From Ichthyophis bannanicus (lineage: Eukaryota > Chordata > Amphibia > Gymnophiona > Ichthyophiidae): a stretch of 64,000 nucleotides of DNA. How positions within the stretch are numbered: position 1 is the stretch's first letter; every line of letters begins with the position of its first letter. The stretch spans positions 107,498,278 through 107,562,277 of the forward strand of contig CM066043.1 of assembly GCA_033557465.1 (NCBI GenBank), in the 5' to 3' direction. Positions 33,647-42,017 of this stretch are shown one piece after another. The notes under the pieces are model-generated. The model ran no database searches. It had not been told where the DNA came from and saw nothing but the letters and a program-made list of their open reading frames with translations. The position numbers and the translations under genes were made by a program.

Positions 33647-34317
33647 TGTAGCAGCAAAGCGCAGACAAACCAATGATACCAGGAGTCTGTTCAGAAGGTC
33701 CAAATCATTTATTTGTGCACAAGTCTCAAGCAAGGCAATTTCAAAATGGCTGAGCAAAGTTTTCAAGCATTACAACAACTTTTATAGACTTCTGTTCCAT
33801 TCTAGGTATAGAAAAACATTTCATTGGTCCCGGTACGCTCCCGTACCTCCCGTAGCCCTTCTATTGGTCCCGGTACTGATAAGTTTCTCCAATTATGTTC
33901 CTTCTGTGGGCTTCTGTAGGCATGACACCTGCCTGCCCCCCTTCTAGTCCCAATTACAATGGTCAGTTCATCAACTTGTTACTTTCACACTTTCAAGGCT
34001 ATGGGACCATTTGTGCGTGCAGAAGAGCAAGGTTCTGTAACTCATCTGTCAGCACTCCTCAATATTTCTCTGCAAATGTACTCTTTCTTATCAGTAACTT
34101 TAAAACACATCTTTTCTGTATTTTTCCATTTCTTAATTCTGCAATTCTGCTTATCTAAGCTAATTCAATATTTCTACTGAGTTCTTTCTTACAATAGCAG
34201 CATATTGGGGGATGTGCAATCCTATATGCCTCTCCACAGGCCTCATTTACAGGTCAAGCTAGCCATGCTGGCCTGCCTATGTCAGACACCGTGGGTCACA
34301 GGCCTGCACCTGCCACA
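33647..34317 (-). repeat. 5' LTR of the endogenous retrovirus
   Basis: 671 bp with the same CCAAT, TATA (plus-strand CTTTTATAGA near 33,779) and polyadenylation (TTTATT at 33,708-33,713) signals as the 3' LTR. The leader from PBS to gag (32,888-33,621) is about 730 bp and should hold the splice donor and packaging signal, which I could not pinpoint. Confidence 0.95.
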
Positions 34318-34321
34318 GTAC

Positions 34322-35011
34322 CAAAGACGCAGTAGTCATTCAACAGCAAGCTATTATGGAACTCAATTACCTCTTACTTCACCTTCAGTGTTGTTTCCTT
34401 CCTTATCCATAATGGGAACATAGCTGCTTTCTAGAGGTTCCAGGGGTTCAGTTGCCAGCATGCTGAACCTTTACCACTTTCACATTCAATTTCTTAGACA
34501 GCCTTGTCCCCAATATGAGCTCGCTCCATCAGTTCAGGACTCTGAGGACTACATCCCCAGATCTTCCATGTTCTCACATCTGCTTCCTGAGCTTTCCTGG
34601 GCATGCTAAAAGAAATAAATAAATGTAAGCTGTGAAATGCTGTCAGATGTGCCATGCTGCTAATACCTATCATAGAAGGCCATCCATGGAGCTTTCTTGC
34701 AGCACGCCCATCGATCACAAAAGACAGATGCATGTGCCTGTTTTCACGGGTCGGTTGCCATACATCTATTCCCCTTACCCTCTGTTTCTAATACCAGATC
34801 CCTTGACTTAAGAGTCTTTTTGCTGGCAAAAGGTCTACTCCTACTACCCTGCCTTAAATCTTTTCCTTCTCTGAGTTTATCAACAAGACACACCACAGAG
34901 GAATTTCTCTGCCACTATTCTTCTCTTTCAGTGTAGAAATTGGCTACCCTTCTGTTTTCCACAATCCATGAAGCTGAAAGGTCAGATCCTTCCCTAAACC
35001 TTAGGGCATAC
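34322..35011. other. spacer between retrovirus and Polinton
   Basis: About 690 bp with no gene, repeat end or structural motif that I can support. Confidence 0.5.
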
Positions 35012-35064
35012 AACCTCAGTAGTATAATGGGTACACTACTCGTCAAACTGATTGACAGGTGAGA

Positions 35065-35500
35065 TAAGGATGACAGGAGCCAATCAGTGCTCACTTCCGG
35101 TGTATGCCCCGCCTCAGGCCATGCCCCCTCCCAATAGAAGTGAATGGTGAGTTAGCCCCGCCCATCCACAGTCCCACTTTGACACGCCCCCACCCCACCC
35201 CCAAGGATGCCATCAGCCAATCAGCGCCCACTTCCAGGTTTGTGCCACACCCACACCCTACCCCACAATGTTGGCATTAGCCAATCAGTGCCCACTTCCG
35301 GGTTTGTGCCACACCCACATCCTCCCACCCTCAACCATGCCCCAGCCTACATCATTGGAAATTACATCACCGGAAATAGGGTGTCATCAGAAATGGACAG
35401 TGTCACTTTTCGATGACATCACCGGAAACAGGGTGTCATCAGAAATGGACAGTGTCGCTTTTTGATGACATCAGCGGAAGCAGAGTGACTGACTCCGGAA
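35065..35500 (+). promoter_or_regulatory. terminal promoter/enhancer-like block
   Basis: Three CCAAT boxes GCCAATCAG (35,079; 35,216; 35,280), each followed within a few bases by an ETS-like CACTTCCGG/CACTTCCAGG, then CACACCCACA boxes. Next a 52-bp tandem unit (35,365-35,468) carries ATGACATCACCGGAAA, an ATF/CRE-like half palindrome fused to an ETS core. Motif identities are pattern matches only. The block precedes the two-exon gene, so it is the likely early promoter. Confidence 0.55.
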
Positions 35501-35764
35501 ATGTGTTTTGCTTCTGGTTAATGCTGACATCTGCAAAAGCAGGAACCCTGGAAAACAAAACAAAAAAAATGCTTTCTCTCCCCCACTGCCCCAGTTCTTT
35601 TTTCTCACAAAGCAGTGCAATGCTTTTATGTGTATTGCAGGCTATTTAGAACTGATTGTTAAAAATAACCCTTTGGTAGCAGCAGCAGGAACACAATGCA
35701 GAGACACAACACTTGGGTATACATGCTTTATTTTCCCAAACGCAATTAACACATCTTTTAGAGA

Positions 35765-35843
35765 GAAGTATTCTGGCAGTCCTGTATTTCAGACTGAAAT
35801 ACAGAAAGAGACCTGAGTTCAAATCCTACAACAGCTATTTTTT
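35765..35843 (+). ncRNA. candidate Pol III transcription unit (left arm)
   Basis: An A-box-like TGGCAGTCCTG (35,774), a strong B-box GAGTTCAAATCC (35,815-35,826) and a T6 run (35,838-35,843) lie in the correct order and spacing for a ~75-nt Pol III transcript. Between the boxes is a perfect inverted repeat CTGTATTTCAG-A-CTGAAATACAG. It does not fold as a normal tRNA (the T-stem fails), so it is either a tRNA-SINE relic or a small viral RNA gene. The right arm keeps the B box and terminator. Confidence 0.4.
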
Positions 35844-35885
35844 AGTGGCTTTGAAAAAAAAAAAGCAATACAGAGAAACAAGTCT

Positions 35886-35971
35886 GAGCATGCTTCTAGG
35901 ATATGGTAACACGTGATTGGCCAAAACAAGAGACTTGTTCTGAGCATGCTCCACATGTTCTGAGCATGCTC
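35886..35971 (+). promoter_or_regulatory. repeated palindrome GAGCATGCTC
   Basis: Three occurrences (35,886 with one mismatch; 35,942-35,951; 35,962-35,971), the last two being a 20-bp tandem. Each fits the degenerate p53-family half-site RRRCWWGYYY. It lies 65-150 bp upstream of the two-exon gene start. The right arm has one perfect copy (56,305-56,314) and one imperfect one. Confidence 0.35.
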
Positions 35972-36034
35972 CTGGTGTAAGGCTGTGTGTCTTGTGTGGG
36001 GAAAATTCTAACACAGACATTCAAAAAGAAAAAA

Positions 36035-37035
36035 ATGGCTCTTTTTGGAACACCAAGCAGAATTTCCAACAGGGTGAATAACATTAATTATTTTCTTAAG
36101 GATCGTGATGCCGCAGCAGAGAGTTATCCACCCATAGAAAATCCATCTGAACAACAGGGTAGTATGTCAGAGCCTGAACATAAATTAACAGAAATTGAAG
36201 ATTTACCAGATGGGCAAAAATTGTTTGACTCTCAAGATCTTTGTGATTCAGGCACCAATATTGACTTAACGGATGACAACACAACAGATCCAGAGGAAAT
36301 AGAATTATATTATGCCGCGGCAGATGCAGAAACAACCTGTTTACTGGAAGAACTAGGATCAGCAGAGGTAAGAGAAGTCTCTTTTTTATAGAAAAGTGTT
36401 ATAGAAGAGGTAGTTCATTTCACACTGACATTGTTTTGTTTTTGTAGGGAAGTAACGAATCTCCGCTCCTACAAGAGATAGAGGACATACAGGCAATCAA
36501 TCTACGCTGCTTGTGCTTTCTCTGTACATATTAAAGGGAGGCATTTAATGTCATAGTTAACCAAAAGGACAACTCAAAACCTGAAGAAATAAACACATTT
36601 AAATCTGTTATACAAGCAACGGTGTGCTGTATTATCAAGAAATGCTGGCAGAATGTTATGCATAGAGACTGTGCAGATTGTCTAATACATGCTCCAGGGC
36701 AAAGACATCATGATTGCCTGAGGTGGGGGCACAAGGAAATACAACAGAAAATCCATAAAACTTGTAACAGGTTGTGTCTAGGACCTATTGTAAATGTTGC
36801 CATGATTGTTGGTCATAAAATGAAAGCAACTGACCAAGTTTATGAAAATTTGAATTTTATGTTTGAACTCATCAGAGATTTTAATACCAGTAGAAATCCA
36901 GGACAACTGCTCAATATTTTGCTTAGATCTGTGGCAGACTGTGATATGGAGCTAGTGGAAGGTTTAATCTGTGACAGAGATTATAGATCGTTCTTTAAAA
37001 AAACACCAAGTTCTGTAAAAATTGACTTTTTATGA
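36035..37035 (+). pseudogene. two-exon acidic/Cys-rich 'early' protein (left copy)
   Basis: Exon 1 (36,035-36,367) starts MALFGTPSRI and is acidic in its second half (EPEHKLTEIEDLPDG, TTDPEEIELYYAAADAE). It ends at a GTAAGA donor (36,368). A 3' splice site (TTTTTGTAG, to 36,447) opens exon 2 (36,448-37,035), whose Cys/His-rich domain includes LRCLCFLC, CADCLIHAPGQRHHDCL and KTCNRLCLGP. The spliced length would be about 306 codons. A TAA at 36,532-36,534 truncates this copy; the right copy has CAA there. Small spliced regulatory genes near the end are typical of adintoviruses and adenoviruses, so a cell-cycle or transactivator role is conceivable. No LxCxE motif was found. Polyadenylation signal near 37,176. 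Confidence 0.6.
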
Positions 37036-37424
37036 AAATGTTTGTATTTCCAGAATCTATTAGCTGAACATAGAGATGAACGAAAATTATATGTATGTCT
37101 TTATATATATATATTTTTTTAAAAACTTGTAATGCTCAAAAGAATCAGTTCACAAGATGAAAACATTTTATTTGAAATAAAACATTTTGAACCTACAATT
37201 TTGTGTGGTGTGCTTTAGGAATTCCTAGTTAATTAAACCTACAATGGGTTGTCTGGAAAAAATGGGACAGTGTGAATTATCAGGGTGTGGCCTACATAAT
37301 AGTCCGTATGATAAGAGTGTGAAGGGTGTCTGGGAATGGGGGAATGTGTATTAACCACATAGGTCCACATACACAATATATAGCATCTATTACAATGTAC
37401 TTTCTGTGAAAAAAAAATGGTGTG

Positions 37425-38817
37425 TGTGGTGAACAGCGCCCTCCTGAGCCTATGAAGACGGATGAAAATCCTGAGGTTCAGCAGGATTTATGCCTATTTG
37501 AGAAACCAAGGAAGAAAGAGAGACTCTATTCCACAGAGCTGAGCATGGAGACCAGCCCAGGGGAGGAGTCCTGCAGTCCTGATTGGGCACACCCTGTCCT
37601 GGGAAGGGGCGTGTCCATGAGAGAACGTGGTTTTAAACCAGAGCATGGCTTTGCTAGTCAGAATGAGAATGGGATTAAGATAGAGAAGAGAAAGAAGGAG
37701 AGGAGGAAGAATGATTGGAAGTCCAGAAAACAGTATGCTGATACTTGGGAACCTGGCATTGGAAAGAAACCTGCAAAGTTCCATTCAGAGGCAGTGAGTA
37801 GAAGTCCCAAGGAGAGAGGACCTAGCCCTAAATTAGATAACCATTGGAAGGCACAGCCCTGGAAAAGGAAGCCTTCAAGGCAGGCACAAGAAAGAAAACA
37901 ATCATTCTGTGAAGTACCGTTTGAGCCAGAGAGCAACAAACATTCTAACAGCTGGAGAACGTTGGAGCCATCTGAAGTCAGAACGGCATGGCAACAAGTA
38001 AGTGAATTGCCACAAAGTTTCCAGGCTGAACGTAAAGCTAACTCTCCTGTGTGTGAAACATTAGCAAAAGAGACTAGCAGTTACTCTGACACAATTAATC
38101 TAAGAGAGGAGAAAATAAACAGCCTTAAGCCAGAGGGAAGTTGTATAGCTGATAGCAATTCCCTATCTCACAAACAGCAGGCTGAATTGCTCCTACAGAG
38201 TTTTAAGCAGTTTTTAGAGTTGCAAGCTAGAAGACAGCCAGTGTTACCAGAAGCTAGTATTTCCATACAGCTTGAAGAGTTAACACAAGATAATACAGAC
38301 TTACCAGATTGTGAGAGCATGGATTGCACGGTCTGCTGTGTAGAGATGCCAAGCTGAAGGAAACTGCTTTTTACCGTATGTGAATTGAATGCTACGGAGC
38401 TGTTGTATTGCCTTGCTGAGAAAGCTCTAATTATGTGCACCTGATTTTCCCCAGCACTGTGAAGGTAACAGTGGCTGAAAGAGGCTGCAGTGAATCTAAC
38501 TGACCTCTTGGGGCAAAGTGAGTAATTTGCTTAGAAGTGAAAAGAAGCAGTTATACTTTAAGTTGCCTTTATCCTAAGTTTTCCTGTTAGCATTTGAAGC
38601 ACCTATTTTGTTTGCATTTATTTGCCATGTGATGGAACAATATCCTTTACTATAATAAAAATACTGGAAACCCCATAACTACAACTTATTATTTCGGAGC
38701 GAGAGGAGCAGGAACTACAATACCCAGCATTCCCTGGATACAGGTTACTCTCCTTCCTCACGAAGCATCAGACCGCCGCTCCTGTCTTTAGCCCCAAGGC
38801 CGGGCAGGAGCGCCGCA
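37425..38817 (+). mobile_element. long solo-LTR-like unit with internal ORF (copy 2)
   Basis: TG...CA ends (TGTGGTGAAC...GCGCCGCA) with the 4-bp duplication TGTG (37421-37424 and 38818-38821). The right arm at about 54,850-54,900 shows the empty site, which proves the insertion boundaries. It has AATAAA near 38,655 and ACTACAATACCCAGCAT at 38,714-38,730. Confidence 0.8.
37452..38357 (+). CDS. LTR-encoded ORF, Met-Asp-Cys-x-x-Cys tail family (copy 2)
   Basis: 301 codons from the ATG at 37,452; the frame is open back to the LTR edge. The N-terminus aligns in position with copy 1 (EPMKTDENPE here, EPMQTKENFK there). The body is Lys/Arg/Ser-rich and low complexity. The C-terminus has a helix (QQAELLLQSFKQFLELQARR), an acidic patch and MDCTVCCVEMPS. 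No membrane segment. It is open although the host element around it is decayed, so the insertion is younger than the Polinton or the frame is preserved by chance. Confidence 0.55.
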   Translation: MKTDENPEVQQDLCLFEKPRKKERLYSTELSMETSPGEESCSPDWAHPVLGRGVSMRERGFKPEHGFASQNENGIKIEKRKKERRKNDWKSRKQYADTWEPGIGKKPAKFHSEAVSRSPKERGPSPKLDNHWKAQPWKRKPSRQAQERKQSFCEVPFEPESNKHSNSWRTLEPSEVRTAWQQVSELPQSFQAERKANSPVCETLAKETSSYSDTINLREEKINSLKPEGSCIADSNSLSHKQQAELLLQSFKQFLELQARRQPVLPEASISIQLEELTQDNTDLPDCESMDCTVCCVEMPS

Positions 38818-38842
38818 TGTGGTGTGAATTAGCTATAGGGGT

Positions 38843-39732
38843 GTGGTGACACATAAAACAATAGGCCAGAGATCCAGAGATGTTTCAGTTAAAGAGTCTG
38901 GGGGTTGTAAATCCCATCAAAGAATTTCATTTAAAAAGGCGCAGTACATTTCAGCTGACAGAAAAGATGACATAGTCTCTATAGCTTGTAAGATCGGCAC
39001 CTCTTCAGACATCGACATGGTGAGTAGATACAAGTCTTACTTTTTAAAAATATTGGTTATGTAATGTTTCTGTCTCTGAATTTATGATTGTCTTTAAAAA
39101 TAGGAGCAGAAACCGGGTTTTATAAATAGGCTCTCTCTTACAAAACGAAGACAGCAAAGAAAGTTAAAAGGTATGTTGTGTGTTTTTTACTTTTTCAGTA
39201 GCCATGCGCTTTATAATGTATCTTATCGTTTTTTAAAAAAAATATTAAAGACCAGGAAGCTACTACAAAGCAGATCACGCAGTCTATAGATGGTAAGGAG
39301 GCCATATCAGAACCATGTGCTTCAGACACCAACATTGTGAGTAGATATGAATCTTACTTTTTAAAAATACTGGTTATGTAATGTTTCTGTCTCTGAATTT
39401 ATGATTGTCTTTAAAAACAGGGGCAGAAACCGGGTTTTACAAATAGGCTTTCTCTTACAAAACGAAGGCAGCAAAGAAAGTTAAAAGTTGTGTCATGTGT
39501 TTTTTAATTTTCCAGCAGCTATGCTCTTCATAATGTGTCTCAACCTTTAAGCTTTTTTATTTTAGACCAAGAAGATGCTACAAAACAAGATGACCAACCT
39601 AATTAACAGCCGGTTCCTTACCGAAAACCAAAAACCAAACAAAATAGTAAGTATTCAGGCTTTATCCCTCTCCTAGATTTTAAGGCTGCTGTAAAAGAAA
39701 AAAAGTATTAGCCCCTATGTTTTCTTTTTCAG
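38843..39732 (+). other. spliced polB leader with duplicated exon cassette
   Basis: Candidate exons with good splice signals: 38,843-39,019 (donor GTGAGTAG), 39,104-39,170 (donor GTATGTTG), 39,251-39,336 (donor GTGAGTAG), 39,421-39,487 (donor decayed to GTTGTG), 39,566-39,646 (donor GTAAGTATT), then acceptor TTTTTCAG at 39,732 into polB. Phases fit throughout. The second and fourth exons are near copies encoding a basic patch (LTKRRQQRKLK), and the introns are copies too, giving a 317-bp tandem duplication. The right arm has one cassette. A TAA in the fifth exon of this arm is CAA in the right arm. The leader would add a basic, possibly nuclear-targeting N-terminus. Confidence 0.6.
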
Positions 39733-42017
39733 ATCGAGAAAATGTTAGAAAATCAGCGACTATGGGAGAGAAGTCTAACAGGAAAAGATCATACAGCGAA
39801 TGTTTTTCTGACGGCGAATCTACACACGCCGATACAGAATACGGAGAGCGTGGTGAAAGCTGTGTCTTTGATCACCGTGTTTCAGAGGACAGAACAAATA
39901 ATCTTGCATTTGACCCCTCTGAAGAATCAGAACCAGTTAGCTATGTTCAGTTTGTGAAAAGGTGGGATCGTAAATTGGACAGGTTTAATGGTGTAATTTA
40001 TTCAGAGGAATTTTGGTTTATTAATTTAGACAGGGTAACCACATTATCTGAGGCTCAATACGCCATTCGACAAGGTATCCAACATATTCTGGATGAGGTT
40101 AGCAGCAGAGTTTCATCTGGTGATTATGTACAGGTGCATCTACATTCATCTGTTTTTCACAATTCCTTGTATTCTGGAAAGTTAAAGCCAGAAGCATTGG
40201 ATGCTGATGATTTCTTAGATCAGATTGCTAAACTCCTTCAGAGTCACAGAGAAATCCAGGTTTGTGATATATTCCGTGTTGTTGTACTTGTCATAAGAAA
40301 TCAGGGTGGGGGGGGGGGCTCGTAGGGTCTTAAAGGCTATACCATTTAGCCAAATTATTCATAAGAAAAGGATGTATTTGATAGACTTGAATAACACTGA
40401 TAATAACCTGTGTTTTGCAGGTAGCCTCACAGCCCTCATGTCACTGGTAAAAATGACAGATGTCAAACTGTTAGAAGGTGCTAAAAAAACTACATAATGA
40501 GTTGGGATGGCCGGTACATAGAAAAGTCATGCTCGATGATGTAGCAATATTTGAACAGCATTTAAAGATAAACATACGCGTTGTGCTTTACACAAATTCA
40601 TGGGTTTGTTTCAATACATCAGACAGACCTGTGTTCCCTAAGACTGTGTTCTTGTTGCTACACGATGACCATTTCTATGGTATAACCGATGTCAAAAAAT
40701 TTTATGGGGAGAGCAACTTCTGTAGTTACTGTCAGAAACCGTACAGTCATGATCATAATTGCACATTATGGTGTCGTCTTTGACACTAACTTGTGTGAAT
40801 AATGTTGGTGTACAACAGAGATGTCCTAATTGCAAACTCTTTTGTTGTTCTAAAGAGTGTTTAGATAGACACACGTATTTGGCTCTGAAAAAAGAAGTGG
40901 CGTGTTTATCTAAGATACTGTGCCAGAAATGTGAGTCTTATGTGGACAAGAAACATAAGTGCAATTGTAAACTATGCAGTGAACCTTTAACAGGGGATGG
41001 CGTCCACTTATGTTTTATGACCCCTATTGGTAAAAGTGAAACATCTGAAAAGTATATTTTTTATGATTGTGAATGTATGCAAGAAACAGGCTAGCATGTC
41101 CCTAATTACATATATGCGACGGACTTAAATGATGAAAGAAACTGGGAATTCAAGGGTCTCAAATGTATTTCTGCCTTTATACAGATTTTTTGTGACAAAA
41201 AATTTAAAGGCTACATACTCATAGCCCATAATTCTAAAGGTTATGATGGGTATTTTGTTCTTAAACAACTGCTAAAGGAAAAGATGAACACAGGGCTGCT
41301 GGTTCAAGGTGCTAAACTTTTACTAATTAACGTTGTACCTTTGACTATCCATTTTATAGACTCTCTAAATTTCCTGCCTATGAAACTTAGCAAACTTCCA
41401 GAAGCCATGGGTTTTACAGGCAGCAAGGGGTACTTTCCACACTTTTTTAATACTCTGGAAAATCAAAATTATGTGGGTCCCATGCCGGGTGTTGAACATT
41501 ACAGTTTGGGAAACATGTTGCCTGAAGAAAAAGAGGAATTTTTACTATGGTAAAAGGAGAATCAGCATAAGACTTTTAATTTGCAAAAAGAGTTGGCTTA
41601 TTACTGCCAGCAGGATGTATCTATTTTGCGGCAGGCCTGTGTTCTCTACCGAGCTGAAATCATGAAAATGACAGAGAAAGAAGTAATTGTAGAGCAAAGT
41701 GGCGTATCAGAAATTCTAACAAGTTGTTTAGACCCTTTCCAATATATGTTTGTGCAGAGAAAACTCGAATATTGCAGTTTAGCTTGTGAATTCCAATAGG
41801 CATGTTTCACCTATAGCTAGCTAACTTTACAGTCCTGTTTCGTGATTTTCTGTAGATTCACTGTCCGTACCTATGTCCAGTATGCTCTACCCTAGTCTCT
41901 AGTTTAGTTTTAGAGCCTGGGTTGAGGCGCCCTTTTCCACAATAGACTCTTTAAATTTACTGCCTATGAAACTTAGCAAACTTCCACAAGCCATGGGTTT
42001 TACAGGCAGCAAGGGGT

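Larger units (their letters stand above)
24172..34317 (-). mobile_element. gamma-like endogenous retrovirus, near full length
   Basis: A 10,146-bp provirus on the minus strand with the 4-bp duplication GTAC (24168-24171 and 34318-34321) and LTR ends TGTGGCAG...GCTACA. Order: 5' LTR, tRNA-Gly primer site, gag, amber stop, pro-pol in the same frame, env, polypurine tract, 3' LTR. The LTRs appear identical on reading, so the insertion is recent. Gag-UAG-pol in one frame, one zinc knuckle and 4-bp duplication fit the gammaretrovirus-like class. The provirus is defective through one frameshift in pol and one in env. Confidence 0.95.
35018..41390 (+). repeat. left inverted arm
   Basis: It aligns inversely with 52,612-57,264 from the terminus through the polB exonuclease region (last shared coding words DSLNFLPMK). 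It contains an extra LTR-like unit and tandem expansions that the right arm lacks: a 52-bp promoter unit (period from 35,365 to 35,417), a 20-bp unit near 35,942 and a 317-bp exon cassette (39,020 and 39,337). Confidence 0.9.

Noticed and set aside
33895..34180. ORFs in the LTRs (also 24,420-24,705) as possible LTR-encoded proteins
   Set aside because: They are antisense to the provirus, short, and lack any recognisable feature; duplicated only because the LTRs are identical.
35765..35843. A genuine tRNA gene
   Set aside because: The T-stem and acceptor do not pair; only promoter boxes and terminator are convincing.
36640..36990. LxCxE retinoblastoma-binding motif in the two-exon protein
   Set aside because: I looked for it; candidates such as LICDRD and LRCLC do not fit the consensus.
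40481..40490. Classical -1 ribosomal frameshift heptamer at the A7 run
   Set aside because: The zero-frame register does not fit X-XXY-YYZ, and the downstream homologous frame is +1, not -1.
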